Source: Rosellinia necatrix
Lineage: Eukaryota > Ascomycota > Sordariomycetes > Xylariales > Xylariaceae
Direction: 5' to 3'
NCBI GenBank assembly: GCA_021209875.1
Contig: JAGYVD010000003.1
Location: forward strand, 62,001 to 126,000
DNA: 64,000 bases
Positions 1 through 12,002 of this stretch are shown piece by piece (the stretch's first letter is position 1; every line of letters begins with the position of its first letter). A model generated the notes under the pieces. The model saw nothing but the letters and a program-made list of their open reading frames with translations. It was not told where the DNA came from and searched no databases. The translations under genes and the position numbers were made by a program.

Positions 1-579
1 GGCTAAAAAAACGACAATGTACGATGCCGATACGAGGTCAACCAGAGATGCGGTACGATCTATCTAGGAAACATTCCGTCAGCTCCGGTAATATGCGGCC
101 AAGCGTGCGCGGACCTGTGCATTCCGCTCGGGACTGGAGATGGGCGAAGAAAGAAGGGATGATGATGACAAACAACCACAGCCGGTTAAGACCAAAACAG
201 CCCAATCTCGGAAGGGGACCTCATTATAGTAGGTAGGACGACGAACGTGTGCGTATGTAATGCCGCGAATGGGTACTGGCTGGAACGGGGCAGCGTGGTG
301 ATGAGGTAATGAATAACTAACCTGACTACCCGCAGTAGTATAACCGCAGTAGTATTGGGCCTAGGGAGCAGCGTGCAGTGGGCAGTGGGCAGTAGGCGAT
401 GGGATATGTAGTGTATACTTAGGCTAGGTAGACGTAACGGTCCCGTGTACGTCTCGATACCAAGGATACCTGGGATACCTAAGATGATAAGTAGACGCTA
501 AGCCTGCCCCGAAAATTCAATTGTAACAGTATGTAAAGTTATTGGTTGTTCTCCGCGGCGCCGTCTTCTCTCCGTGCGC

Positions 580-581
<2 letters not shown>

Positions 582-618
<37 letters not shown>
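582..618. repeat. TG dinucleotide microsatellite
   Basis: About 18 consecutive tg units, in non-coding DNA. It is followed at about 675-725 by a short run of caa/cag triplets and then ccag tetranucleotides. Confidence 0.95.
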
Positions 619-622
<4 letters not shown>

Positions 623-1253
623 GGAGTGGCAGCAACCGTCCGTGGGCACAGCCGAGAATTTCGTCGGTAAGTAAGCAGTAGCAACAGCAACAGCAGCAGC
701 AGCAACCAGCCAGCCAGCCAGCCAGAGCTAGTTCTAATCTCGATGGTGGTATTGTGTCGTAATAACGCCAGACCCTGAATCCCTATCTGGCAGATCTGAG
801 TGGACACGACCCGGCAGGCTCTCCAGTAAGGATCGACAAGGGCGGTACCAGATATATGCACCAAGTTACAGCAGTGCAGTTCGGCAAGCCGAGAAACAGT
901 ACCGGAGAACCTCGGAGGGATTAGGTGGTAGTCTAGCACGCCTGGTCGATAAGTAAGCTATGCGTTGCCGTTCACCTAGTCGATGCCCTAGCCGTTTATT
1001 GGGCCTAGGTGGTCCGGACCATGTACCTTCCCACCTGTCGTTGCCGGCACGGTACAACCAGTGGCCAAGTACGCTATGTCGTCGGAGGGATCTGGGAGTG
1101 GGCTTCCCAGTATCCAAAGGAATTTATACCGAAAGCGTCCCGGGCGACGGAGCGTGGTGCTAGTGTATAGTCTGTATAGTCTGTATAGATGATTGAGTTT
1201 GCTGATGGCCGGCTACCAGATCCAACCTCAGCCGCCGAGAGCTACGCATCACC

Positions 1254-1280
1254 TGATGGTGATGGTGATGGTGATGGTGG
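1254..1280. repeat. GGTGAT hexanucleotide repeat
   Basis: Tandem tgatgg/ggtgat units, about four and a half copies, in non-coding DNA. On the minus strand it reads as a His/Ile-rich open frame, which I regard as an artefact of the repeat. Confidence 0.9.
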
Positions 1281-4200
1281 TAGAGAGAGAGGCCGGGACA
1301 ATGGGACAGGTCTGGGGGGATCGGATTGGCCGAACCGCTATTAAATGAGACAGGAGAGGCTCGTCCGGCTTGCCACAGGGACGGAATTTGGACGAAGAGC
1401 CTGAAATGGAGGGAAGCCTGAGGCGTCGATCCCCCACCACGGTAATTATGTAAAGCACAGGCGAAGAACGGATGGCCTAGGAGGACCACTTGGCTGCGTG
1501 TTCGCGTGGGAGACCGATTGTCCGATTTAGATAATCCCGAGAAGTACCAGGTATAACTAGTGTATAGCATGTAACAGAGTGACGCCAGCGATACAAGGGG
1601 GAGATTGTGTTTGTCAGCAAGCCGACCCAAGAAAAGTTAGGAAAAAGAAAAGTATTGGGGACTAGCACCGATGGCACAGGCGTACGGCGGAATAATGACA
1701 CGCTATGTGCCATAATTTACAGTGCGTATAATTCAACAATACTGTGCATGCCAACCCTGAATGGCTGCTGCACTTTCTCTTTCTCTTCTTTATGTAGTGT
1801 GCGTAGTACGGCACTTGCTTAGGTAGATACGCGGTTCTTTTTCCTGCAATATGACAAAGCAAGAACCTTTAGTACCTAGGTACTCGTATACGGTATGAGC
1901 AAAGACATACCTAGCATTGGCAATAGCGGCCATAGACCCCGACTTCCCCTTGGAACAGCATACATATAAGGTAGATGATGTAAATTTTTCATCATTTATA
2001 TAGCAAGAGAGCATTTATCACACAACCCTCGAGGATAAACTACCTAGGTAGGTATGTAACTAGGTAGTATGTGTAGGTACCGAAGTAGTGTAGTTACCTA
2101 CCTACCTTAGCAGGTAGTTAGTTACTTTGATGCTGTAATAGCCGTCCGGATGTGTCTAGCATGCTCCAAGCTTAGCCTATTCGACAATAAAAACAGCCGG
2201 ATTGGGCAATTACCGAGCTAGTGTACCACCGTGCTGTAGTGTAGAGTGTTGAGGCGCATTGTGTTGTTTCGCAGAATCGTTATGTCTTCGAGCTCGGAGA
2301 CAACCGTACTAAAACAGATACGGAAATGCCAGGCAGGTTTAGCCAACGCTGCAAACAACTTGGGGTGCACAAGTGCAACACAGTATAACCTCAGCTCTTT
2401 CAACTTCTTACGTATTTATGCTAATGCGGATTTAAGTATGAAAGTCAAGTTCCTCAGAAACCGCCCGAAACTCCGAGACAGATGCGCAGGTAGGTACTTA
2501 TCTATATCATATAGGAGGTACCTACTGGTATGCAACCATCCATATACAAGAGGTACCTACTGAACTCAGGTAGCTATATCCGTTAAACATCGATACGTCG
2601 ATACGTGTATACGTAAGGTGGCCTAGGGTATCTAGTATGCTTGGGGAGGACACTGCAGCTATCAATGACCGAAAAGATTCGGCAAGTTTTTCCTATAAAT
2701 AAACTCAATACACCGAAAATAATACCTCCCGAATGAAGAAGAAAAAGGCTGGGTGTACACAATGATGCAGTGCAATCTAAAGATACCCGGCAACACTTGT
2801 CAAAAGTCCCTCTGTACCCTGTATGCACCGAATAACCCCTATGCGCCATGCCCATTCTATGCAATGCGGTTACATGTGACAGTTAGTAGAGCATATTGGT
2901 GTATTAAGAGAGGTAGCAGTCGTGGTGGTAGTGGCGGTGGTAGCAGTGAGTCGTAATGGTGTACAAGTAGAACGCACCTAGCAGGCATCAGGTACAGGTA
3001 GTGTAGGTAGGTAGGTAGTGTAGTGTAGTAGCCTACCTAAGTACCTCTACAGGCTATAAGTAGTTACCTAAAGTGAGCCTACCTTACTTACCACCTAGTT
3101 AGCGTCTACCTGTTAGTATGCATGTTCAGTTGTGGCTTGATCCGACCCAGGCACTCCTGTGGCCCCCCTACCTTACCTAACCCCCTTGTCTGTAGTTAGT
3201 GTAGAGTAGATTGAATCGGGGACCGTGGAAAACACGATGTTCCAGGTCCCCCCCATTTCCCCATCGAAACTAACCAACACAGGTATCTTTGACGAGAGGA
3301 GCCCACCCATCTAGTATATGTTCACCCGGCTTCCCTCTGCGTTCCCTAACTGGCTCACTGTCGGCTATTGGTCGGTGGTTGGCATGAGTGCACTATGCTA
3401 TGTTATGTACATAGGTGGCGGCCGGGGGGCCGGGACTTTTGGCAAGCAGCTAGCTTCTAGCTCATGGCGACTCGAGAAAAGAAATATTGTTTCAGCTGAC
3501 TATCCATCAGTTCGTGTTCCTGGCGACGGACCCTGCCAACGGCGACGATTTATTATGATATGATATGATGGACGAATAAGGGCGCCGGCCCCGGTCAGAT
3601 GAACAATCGATGCCCAGACATCGATGTGTTGTTACGGCGCTTCCTCATTCCTTATTCATCCTTTGGAGGCTCAATAGGCACGGTGTTCCCCCGGGAAGGA
3701 TTGCAGCCGTTGCAAGGTGCGTTCCAGTCGACGACGGTACCGTACGCATTACTAAGGCTATAAAGCGGGCGTCGCTCCGCAGATGGATCCTCCGTCCCTC
3801 GTCTCTGGGCGCGACTTGCGCCGGTGAGGGCCATCCGCCCGCGACAATCACGCCCAGCCTGCCCATCCCACTTCACCATCTTCCATGTATAGCATAGGGC
3901 AGCGTAACCATAGGCGTAACCTTAGGCGCAACCACGGGCGCAACGAGCTTCGGCTCGATCCCAAACAAGTCCCTGATGCGCACCTATGATGCGATCACGC
4001 ACCTTTGGGGGTCGTTTCGGGATGGTCGAGCAGGTCGAGGCTAAAGGTCATTAGGCCCTTGCCGCCCTGGTCCATCCAATAGCTACCTCGCACCAACAAT
4101 GAAATTAGTAAGTTATATAACTAGGTAGTTTAGTTGAGTACGGTACGTATGTATAGGAAATGGACTCCGTGGTACCTGACAGCGCCAGCCGTGCAGCCAA

Positions 4201-5447
4201 CAACCAACACAGCATTCCCGCCCTTATCCCTGCATCAACGATTTCCTTTCCCTCGCTGGTGGTCGCCGGCAGCACATCGGCGTTTCCATTCCTACCGGGC
4301 CTGGCGCCTACCTAGAGAGTGAACGCGGCACCGGACTGGTGCTACTGTCCTGTGTTGGTCACACTCCTATCGAAGCGAACAACGCTCATTTACTAGCTTC
4401 AGCTCCTCCCTGCCCAATGCGACGCGCACGACGTTCATCATATGTTGTTGGCCCCGAGTCGCCTCCAGACGGGTTACATGAGTTTTAGTAATCAGCTGCC
4501 GATCCCTCCACGCCATACTTCAATATCAGAATAGTGGCACTCTTCCAAATTGCGTCGTGCCGCATATAAAACCACGCAGCTCTCTAGTATGCGTCTCAAG
4601 GCGGAAGGGCTGTTGGTCAACGCTACTCTAATAATAATATAGTTAATGTCGACCACAAACCAACCAAAGCCCTAGGTGGATACATGGCCAGTATATTTCT
4701 CCCAGGATTGTGGGGAGGCACCGACAGTGACCGAGGCCATATAGACGACCTCGACATGAGAGACACCTTGGTTATATTGATTGATTACATAGTCCCTTAT
4801 CTACCTGTTACTTATTATGTGTTCGGTGTAATGTAACACGATACATACATGCATGCTATCCTCTGTCTCTCTTCCTTTTTCCCTTCTCTCTCCCCCCCCT
4901 CCGTACATGTCTCGTCCTACAGTTGAATCCGGTGAGTCGTAAGGACTGCCAATTATACCACGCGACAACAAATGCTGCGGTGTTAGTAGGGAGGCACCTA
5001 CGTGATGCGCATTCAATCAGATTCAGTGCCATCCATCATTGACAATAGGTATCATATCTAAGTGTCTACCTACCTAAGGTACTTACCTGGTGTACCTACC
5101 TACTTAAAGCATCTATTTCGGCGAGACACAGATTTAAGGTTATTAGCGCCACACAACTTAGATAACACCATCTCGGTCAGCCCAACTCGAGGTAGGTAGG
5201 CAGGCAGGTACCTACCTAGTAGTAGTATTACCTACCTAGGTAGACTTGGGTACAGTGCAGTAGGGTACCTATTTTCGGAATTATCTAGTACAACTCAGAA
5301 GCTTGGAAGCATCACGGGCTTGATCCGATACATCTCCCGCCGTCGACTCCCGCAATTACTTGCCTGGTGGCTTGCCCACAGCAGATGGATATCGAAGTGG
5401 CGTTGGTATACCCAGATTCGGCCCCCGATACGATCTGAGGACGACTT

Positions 5448-5930
5448 ATGTCACGCCCCAATCAATATCGTGACAATATGCCGTACACCGGTGGCGTGCT
5501 GAGCCCAGACTCTCTTAGTCACGGCCAGTCGCCACTGGGGCGCAAGAATTCATTCCCAAGTCAAATTATGCATGGCCCTGGTTATATAATAATGCACCCT
5601 CGGGATCTGCATCCTACCGAGACCTACACGCAGTATTTGGAAAGAATTAGTGCCAGGCCTTATCCCCATAGGAACCTTTTGAATCGGCTATCTCAGATAC
5701 TCCCGAGCCAATCATGCCGCTTCGGTTCTGACGAACAAGTGCGACGCACCTTCGCCAGCGTAGTATACCGACCGACCTGTCTGTTTCAAGACCTGTCAGA
5801 GCAGATGAGTAGTAACTCACAGATACCTACCTACCTCACTTACGAAGATGGTCTGAACTTCCGCCCGTCTCATCCCCAAAGACGGTATAGACGGTATTCG
5901 TCACAATGCTACATGGCCCTCTCTAGGTAA
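5448..5930 (+). CDS. Uncharacterised open frame, possible small gene
   Basis: A 160-residue frame begins with ATG and ends in TAA. The predicted protein is rich in Ser, Arg, Pro and Tyr. It has no signal peptide, no membrane segment and no motif I recognise. There is no obvious intron signal and no neighbouring gene to give context. It may be a lineage-specific small protein or a chance frame; base composition around it is similar inside and outside. I list it only because it is the longest reasonably complex frame in the first 9 kb. Confidence 0.15.
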   Translation: MSRPNQYRDNMPYTGGVLSPDSLSHGQSPLGRKNSFPSQIMHGPGYIIMHPRDLHPTETYTQYLERISARPYPHRNLLNRLSQILPSQSCRFGSDEQVRRTFASVVYRPTCLFQDLSEQMSSNSQIPTYLTYEDGLNFRPSHPQRRYRRYSSQCYMALSR

Positions 5931-8098
5931 CCCGGTCTAGTTGCTAGCCGCTTTTCGAAAGCCACTCTGGTACACTGTTAGTTGCTACGTATGTGTGTAT
6001 TCTTGTTAGCAGTGTAACTAGTGACTGTGATCAGATTAGATCAGATTATTCTCGCGGGCCAAAGCCGGGGTCCTACATCGAAGCGCGGTCCGATCCTCTT
6101 TCGCTCTCTTCTGCTCTTCGGGTCCGAGACCTGGGATCAGGGTGCACGTACTCCTCCGTCTCCAAGTCCGTCTCCGCTTAGCGATACGTGAGAGACAGCA
6201 TGCGCTGATGACTCCTTTTCGTACTGAAGAAAAACGAAAAAGGAGCTCCGGGTGTGTGCTCCGAGCCCGAACATGCGAGCCAACAGAGACAGAGTGCCAG
6301 TCAGCAGCGCGGGATGAAAACGCTCAGGACCCGTAGCCCTGTGTGGGTGATGGCTCGTGCTGGGTTGCCAAAGGTGGCATCGAAGCCTATTTTCACATTC
6401 CTGCTTACTTTGCATATGTCGGCTCGCGGGTAAGATATGTATACATAGGACTGGGGTGCTGCGGGTTAGCCAAAACGGCATATGGAGAGGAGGGGGGGAG
6501 GGGGGAGGGGGGAAGGACCAATCACCCACTCTCCTACCCATTCTCTGCCCAGTCCGTCCCACGCGCTCCGGGTGTCCGAATGGCTGGCGGGCTGGGCGTG
6601 TGCCTAGCTGGTACCTTAAGTTTCGTTGTAGTTACCCCTTGGATGCTATAGGCCATAGTGAGGGCCGTGGTGACTCTGTGGTGACTGGGTGAGGGAATAG
6701 GGCAGCATATATTACATAGTATTATCCATAGTATTATCATTTTCTGAATAAGCCTCAACCCGACCGGGGATAGCTGCTACCTTACCAGTACTAGACCTCG
6801 ACGGTCACAGTACCGTAGTAGCCTTTTTTTCCCACCAATTCTCCATAACTATCTAAAGCCCACGCTTTCCCATAGGCCCCTCGACCCCGTGGCCAGCGAG
6901 ACAGTCGAGATTACTGTTCTCCCGTCAGCTCCCACAACGACAACCCGTTCTGAAGTGCGGTTTCACCTACCGAGGTATATCGCCCGCTCAGTGGCCCAGC
7001 TGGGGGTCGACACGTTGGACATGGCCTGCTGGAAAGGAACGGCATCCTGGTCCAGCCGGTAGCGAAGACGTGCGCTGGGGAGGGAGGGGGGGGGGAAGGC
7101 CCCGGGAGGGGAGGAGGTGTTCACACTGACTGCCCTAGCGATCGTCCCTCCTGCCATATGCCGGTTCTTGTATGTATCTCGAAATAGCAGGGCAAAAGTT
7201 CTGAACAGGGCCAGCTCTCCCGGGGCCGACGCGCATAGCCCCTGGCAAACCCAAGCTTAGCAAATGCTAACAGCCGGTTGTGCATGGCCAGTTCCAAAGG
7301 CAAGGCCGTCGGCGGTCTTTACAGAATTCCCATAATTCCCAGCTCCTGCGAACGCGCCAACATCAACACCAACGCAGGCGATCGGTCGTGTTCGTTTCGC
7401 AGCACCTTATATTATAAAATAAATAGTCTTCCGAGATCTAGCCAGGCACGTAGCGCACACAAATTCCCATAGCCTAACCACGATCTGGTCGCCCCCGGCA
7501 CGCCCGCGCTCGTCCCCCGGAAGGCCGGGATCATGACTTGTCCCAGCGGCCCAGGTGATGGAATCACGGACGGGTCGCATTGAGTTCAGTGTTCCTGTGC
7601 TTACAAAGCTAATCATATCCGATTGCGCCCGAGTCGCGCAGCGAGTGAAAGAAAACCCAAACCCCCCGAAACGGACTCGGCACGTACAGCTCATTCTGCA
7701 GGTGCGGGAACCGCTCTGGAGGGTGAGCCACCCGTATAGTCCGCGAAATGCACGTCTGACAATCAGGATCTGGTCCCAGGGCCGCGGTATCAGCTTTCTG
7801 ACCAACTCGAGCCGGGCATTGGCGAAGGATGAATACGTCGTGTAAGCAGGATTGACTTAGCCGAATCATTATTAAGGTAATACTTGCATGCTAGGGATTC
7901 GCTTGTCGTATCGATCGTACGTTCAATACGTCAGAACGAGTTATGGGGTGGCATACTTTGTTTAATGACTGACTCACTCACGAATAACCGTGTTTATTTT
8001 TTTTATATTTATTTTAATAGGCAAAGGATTAAACGACGAGTATAGACGGCTATTCCTAAACCTCAAGTTTAGGTTCTGGTTAACAAGAACCTTATTTA

Positions 8099-8160
8099 AC
8101 TCAATTTCCTCAATTTCTTTAACTTCCTCAATTTCCTTAATTTCCTCAACTTCCTCAGCT
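8099..8160. repeat. Imperfect ctcaatttc/ttaatttc tandem repeat
   Basis: Seven or so imperfect nine-base units (ctcaatttc, ttaacttc and variants) sit in tandem in an AT-rich non-coding patch. Confidence 0.8.
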
Positions 8161-8902
8161 GTTCCCGTGCACATGCATGGAACATTGATGTTCCCTGGGC
8201 AAAATAGTAAAATCCTCGTCTTTGTCACTGCGAATGGGCCAGACACGATGAGCAAATCTAACGTCGTAGGTAAAAAAAAAACAATAAAAAAACAATAAAA
8301 AATTACATAAGCCTTTAAATAAGACGTAATCAATGATGAGTTGTCATTGCATTGACGTAGATATCGGAGATGAGGTAATAAGAACCCCGACGGTCCATGG
8401 TACCATACCAAGCTTGGTAACACAGTTGAGTATGTACCTAACTTGAATAGGTAATCTTTAACCTGCGTTTGTTACCTCGTCACCTCGTTACGGCCGTGGT
8501 AACTAAGGTGTAGCTAATATCAGAATTTGCAAACACCAACATCATCTGCCCCAAACATACACACACATGCATACACTCACACAAACACACGACGAACATA
8601 CATACACACATATACACATACGCGTACACACGTACCAAACCTCAGCATCTCACCCCAAACACGAAAATAAAATAAAAAAACATACCAGAAAAATTAGACC
8701 GCTTCTCAGGCTTGTATTGAATGATAAGACAGGAGACAGGAGACAGGCATTACGGACTACTATTGCGCCGGTCTCACCAGACGAATGTTTGTCCGCCACG
8801 CCAGCCTGACGCCGGGTCGCACGAGAATTTCCACAATCAGGCGAGGAGCGATCCACGTCCTACACAGGACGACGAGGCAGGCGGCGAAAGGAGAGTCAAA
8901 GT

Positions 8903-8952
8903 CACAGACACAGACACAGACACAGACACAGCCACGGCCACGGCCACGGCCG
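8903..8952. repeat. CACAGA then CGGCCA hexanucleotide repeats
   Basis: About five cacaga units are followed directly by about three cggcca units. They lie just upstream of the pterin dehydratase start, within a frame that stays open from an ATG at 8785. If that upstream ATG is used, they encode alternating Gln-Thr and Pro-Arg. Confidence 0.9.
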
Positions 8953-9021
8953 CCCCCCTTCTTCGCAGGCAGGCTGATACACCGCTTCCATTCGTCGCCC
9001 GGTGTCCACGCAATTGCGACG

Positions 9022-11308
9022 ATGGCCGAAGGTTCTTCGGGTTCCATCCGGTTTTCAGCTGGCGCGGACAAGACGTCCCTCACCACGGCCCTGCAAGAGC
9101 TACTGAGTTCGGCTGGGAGAGGGGGCCGCTGGACCTTGACCGCCACCGGCCAAGGGCTGGAGAGGAGTTTCAGGTTCAAGAACTTCGCGAAGACGTGGGT
9201 GAGTGAGTTTCTGCAGGGCAGGAATATTCCCCTTTCCCCCTTCGCCCTCATTTTCCCATTCCTATCCCCATCTCTGGTCTCCTGGATGTATATCTCGTTA
9301 AAAGGGGTGTGCGGGGGCATCTACGCTGAGCGTCGTTCGTTCTTTTTTATTCTTTTTTATTCTTATTTTCCCTTATTTATTTATATTTTTTATTTTTATG
9401 TTTCATGATTTCTTTCGGCAAGTCGGCCCAGCTCTTTGCCCGGGATCCCCCCGAGTCGGCAGAATACTTCCGCCGCAGGCCGTAGTTTCAGCCCGTACAT
9501 TGGGTTGAGCCACGGGAACTCTGTCCCAAGTCGGCTATATGGCAACGGGCGAGGCGGCGATCCCGGGCTCTGCTGCAACCCTGTGCCGCGTAGCCACCTA
9601 ATCCCCACCGTCCAAACCAGCCAACCGTATCCCTTGGCCTTTGCCACTTTCTTGGGTAGGCTACACCGGAGGAAGTGGCGTCGATAACTACCTACCAACC
9701 ACCCTGGCCCGTATCGCTATCGCCGATGGCAGGGCGCGACGTGAGGGTGATGACACAAGCAAATCTTGAAAGTAAACGCGAGCCAACCTCCTCCATGCCA
9801 TGGTCCCCGCCGTCCCTGTCCATCCCACCCAGACTTGACTACATACATGCCTACTGCAACCTTGACTGCGGCTGAGGAGGAGAGAGCTGCTCCATACTCT
9901 GCCGGGTCGGTCTCCGAGTGGCAAGCCTGGCTAGCGAGATGCCTAATAAGGCTGCAAGCTGCGAAACCACCCGAGGCCGAAGGAGATGATATGGAACCAG
10001 AGTCACGTCGCCCTGGCCCATCCATCCAACTAGGAACATCGCCTCTCCCTCCCATCCGCTCCCTTTCACCATACCCATCCCCATACTATACGTCTATCCA
10101 ACTATACAACTATACAACAATACATATACAGGCCTAATACAGCACCTACAAGCCTACCACAGATGTTGCGCATAAAGGAGGTATTCAAGCGCGGATGACT
10201 CAGCTGACCTTGTGCCTCTCTCTCTCCATAGGATTTCATGACGGCTGTTTCGCTGCAATGCAAGTTGAGTAATCACCACCCAGAGTGGTCCAACGTACGT
10301 ACATATAGCCCGCGCCTATAGCCCGCGCCTATAGCCCATTTCGATGGCATGCTGCGAAGCTACTAGTTTAGACCATCCTGCTGTTCCAATTTTCCTAACA
10401 TCTCATTCTATTTTCTTCTTCTTCTTCTTCTTCACTTTCCCCCCCTTACCCCCTTCGCCGCGCGCGTCATATTGTTACACCACCCACTTCGAATCACACG
10501 AGAAGGGGGGAAAAAGGAAAAAAGAACAAAAAAAGCCATCGCCACATGTCTCTCTTGTGGATATTGTTGGTAGTTTCAAAGTCACAATGAGTGAACCTGC
10601 ATAAGACGCAGGTCATCCAACACTCAGTCTCGAGGGAAAGCGAAAACGAGCGTGCGGCAGCGTGCGGCGCGGCGGCCACCGTATCGCGCGTCGCTACTCC
10701 GCATTGCGTCGTGCTTCTCCCATCTCCCCTCTCCCGTCTCCATCTCCTCCCCTCTCCCCCCCCCCTCCTCCACCCTAACACTCCTCCCGCATAGTCGCAT
10801 ATCGAAACACCTCCCACCTACCAACAATATTACCCAAACAGGCCTGCTATCCACACACACATACGCATACACACACACACTCACATACACAGCATACACA
10901 CAACATATGTACACATGAAACATGACGGACAACCCCATCTCACTCATCACACACACCCAGTCAAGCCGTGCCTCTTCCCCCAATACACCCCCCCCAAATA
11001 CTACGTAATACCGCCCCCTCCCATTACAATCTAACACCAGAGCCCAGGTCTACAACACGACGTACATCCGGTGGACAACGCACAGCCCCGAAGGGCTCTC
11101 CGCCAAGGACATCCAGCTCGCTAGCCTCTGCGACTCGCTGGCTCGCGACTTTGGCGAGGTCGTCGTCGTCATCGACAACGACAACCAAGGTGGCGGCGGC
11201 GGCGGCGGCGGAGTAGATGTCGGCGAGGCCCAAACGTCCAGCTTGAGGCGGGCGGCTGATCGTGTCGTGCGCGATTCCGGGGATTGCTGTGGGCCTAAGA
11301 AAGGGTGA
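9022..11308 (+). CDS. Pterin-4a-carbinolamine dehydratase (PCD/DCoH family)
   Basis: Three exons: 9022-9198, 10232-10294 and 11048-11308, giving 166 residues. The family dehydrates 4a-hydroxytetrahydropterin. The PCD core is clear across the junctions: an FRFKNFAKTW-type segment near residues 50-59, the active-site HHP at 74-76 (SNHHPEWSN), and a TH followed by a GLSAKD segment near 91-98. All splices are GT-AG in phase 0. The C terminus has an eight-Gly run and a poorly conserved tail. Introns of 1,033 and 753 nt are very long for this genome. I chose ATG 9022 because its context (A at -3, G at +4) is good. The frame is open back to ATG 8785, which would add 79 residues with an Arg-rich, mitochondrial-presequence-like start. 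The identity is secure; the start is less so. Confidence 0.85.
9199..10231 (+). other. Very long intron 1 of the pterin dehydratase gene
   Basis: A gtgagt donor and a pyrimidine-rich acceptor ending in catag bound 1,033 nt. No complete gene is recognisable inside on either strand. Confidence 0.75.
10412..10433. repeat. TTC triplet repeat in intron 2 of the pterin dehydratase gene
   Basis: A run of ttc triplets preceded by a T-rich patch. It lies in the 753-nt second intron (10295-11047), which also contains CA-rich stretches near 10850-10920. Confidence 0.85.
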
Positions 11309-12002
11309 TAACATATACACAATACATACACATAACTACCTAGGTTAATTGGTGCCGAGAGAGAAGGAAGGCATAACCCGGCTGCTATCGAGGCTGGTTG
11401 TTGGCTAATAGGTAAGATGAATGTGTGTTTCTAAAAAGAATGTGTTAGGTGTGAAAGTAGTATGCTGTCTGTCGTGCTGTAGTTCGCAAAGCTTGTAAAA
11501 GCTTAAACGAGGAGAGTTTTGTCTTTAGCATCACCTCTGCATCAACTCTTCACCTGAATATTCGGCACATGCTGAGGCACACACTACCGCCGAGGTAGTG
11601 TAGAAGGCTATAAATGCAACAAGCAAGGTAACCCCGGGCACAATGTGGGTCATATTAAACAATTCAATGTTTTAAATTTTGGTATTAGTTCAACGAAGAA
11701 TTTGATCTTCGGTATTACCTCTATAGTGTTCTTCGTGTCTTCTTATCATGAAAGGCAGAAATACTGGTCTGCCCAGATATTTACACCTTGACGGTAATCT
11801 ACAATATGCATTAGGGTGGCCTGGTCAACGCAGGCCGTGAATCCCAGTATAGTCCCGGGTTTTTGCTCCATCGCCAGCTAACCGTGTCTTGCACTGCCGG
11901 TAGTAGAAGCATATCACGTTCGTGAAATGTCGGGTGAGATCTCGAAACAAGTCGATATCCCAATAGAACAAATTTTGTTCTAAAATGATGCAATGGTCCA
12001 AT
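11309..12002. other. Convergent intergenic region
   Basis: This is the 3' side of both the pterin dehydratase gene and ERG25. Apart from A/T-rich 3' UTR-like sequence I see no gene or notable repeat. Confidence 0.5.

Larger units (their letters stand above)
1..9021. other. Gene-poor region with no recognisable gene
   Basis: No open frame here resembles a protein family I know, and no set of short frames joins through plausible GT-AG introns into one. The stretch carries microsatellites, runs of the tacctaggta-type motif (around 2037-2120, 2990-3080 and 5040-5240) and AT-rich patches (around 7990-8300). The longest open frame beginning with ATG that is not obviously low complexity is at 5448-5930 and is listed separately. 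Regulatory or non-coding RNA content cannot be excluded by reading alone. Confidence 0.5.

Noticed and set aside
7407..7805. 132-residue minus-strand frame
   Set aside because: No family resemblance; overlapping frames on both strands are similarly long, so it looks like chance.
10624..11037. 137-residue minus-strand frame with Val/Tyr-rich repeats
   Set aside because: It lies in the pterin dehydratase intron and derives from CA/GT-rich low-complexity sequence.
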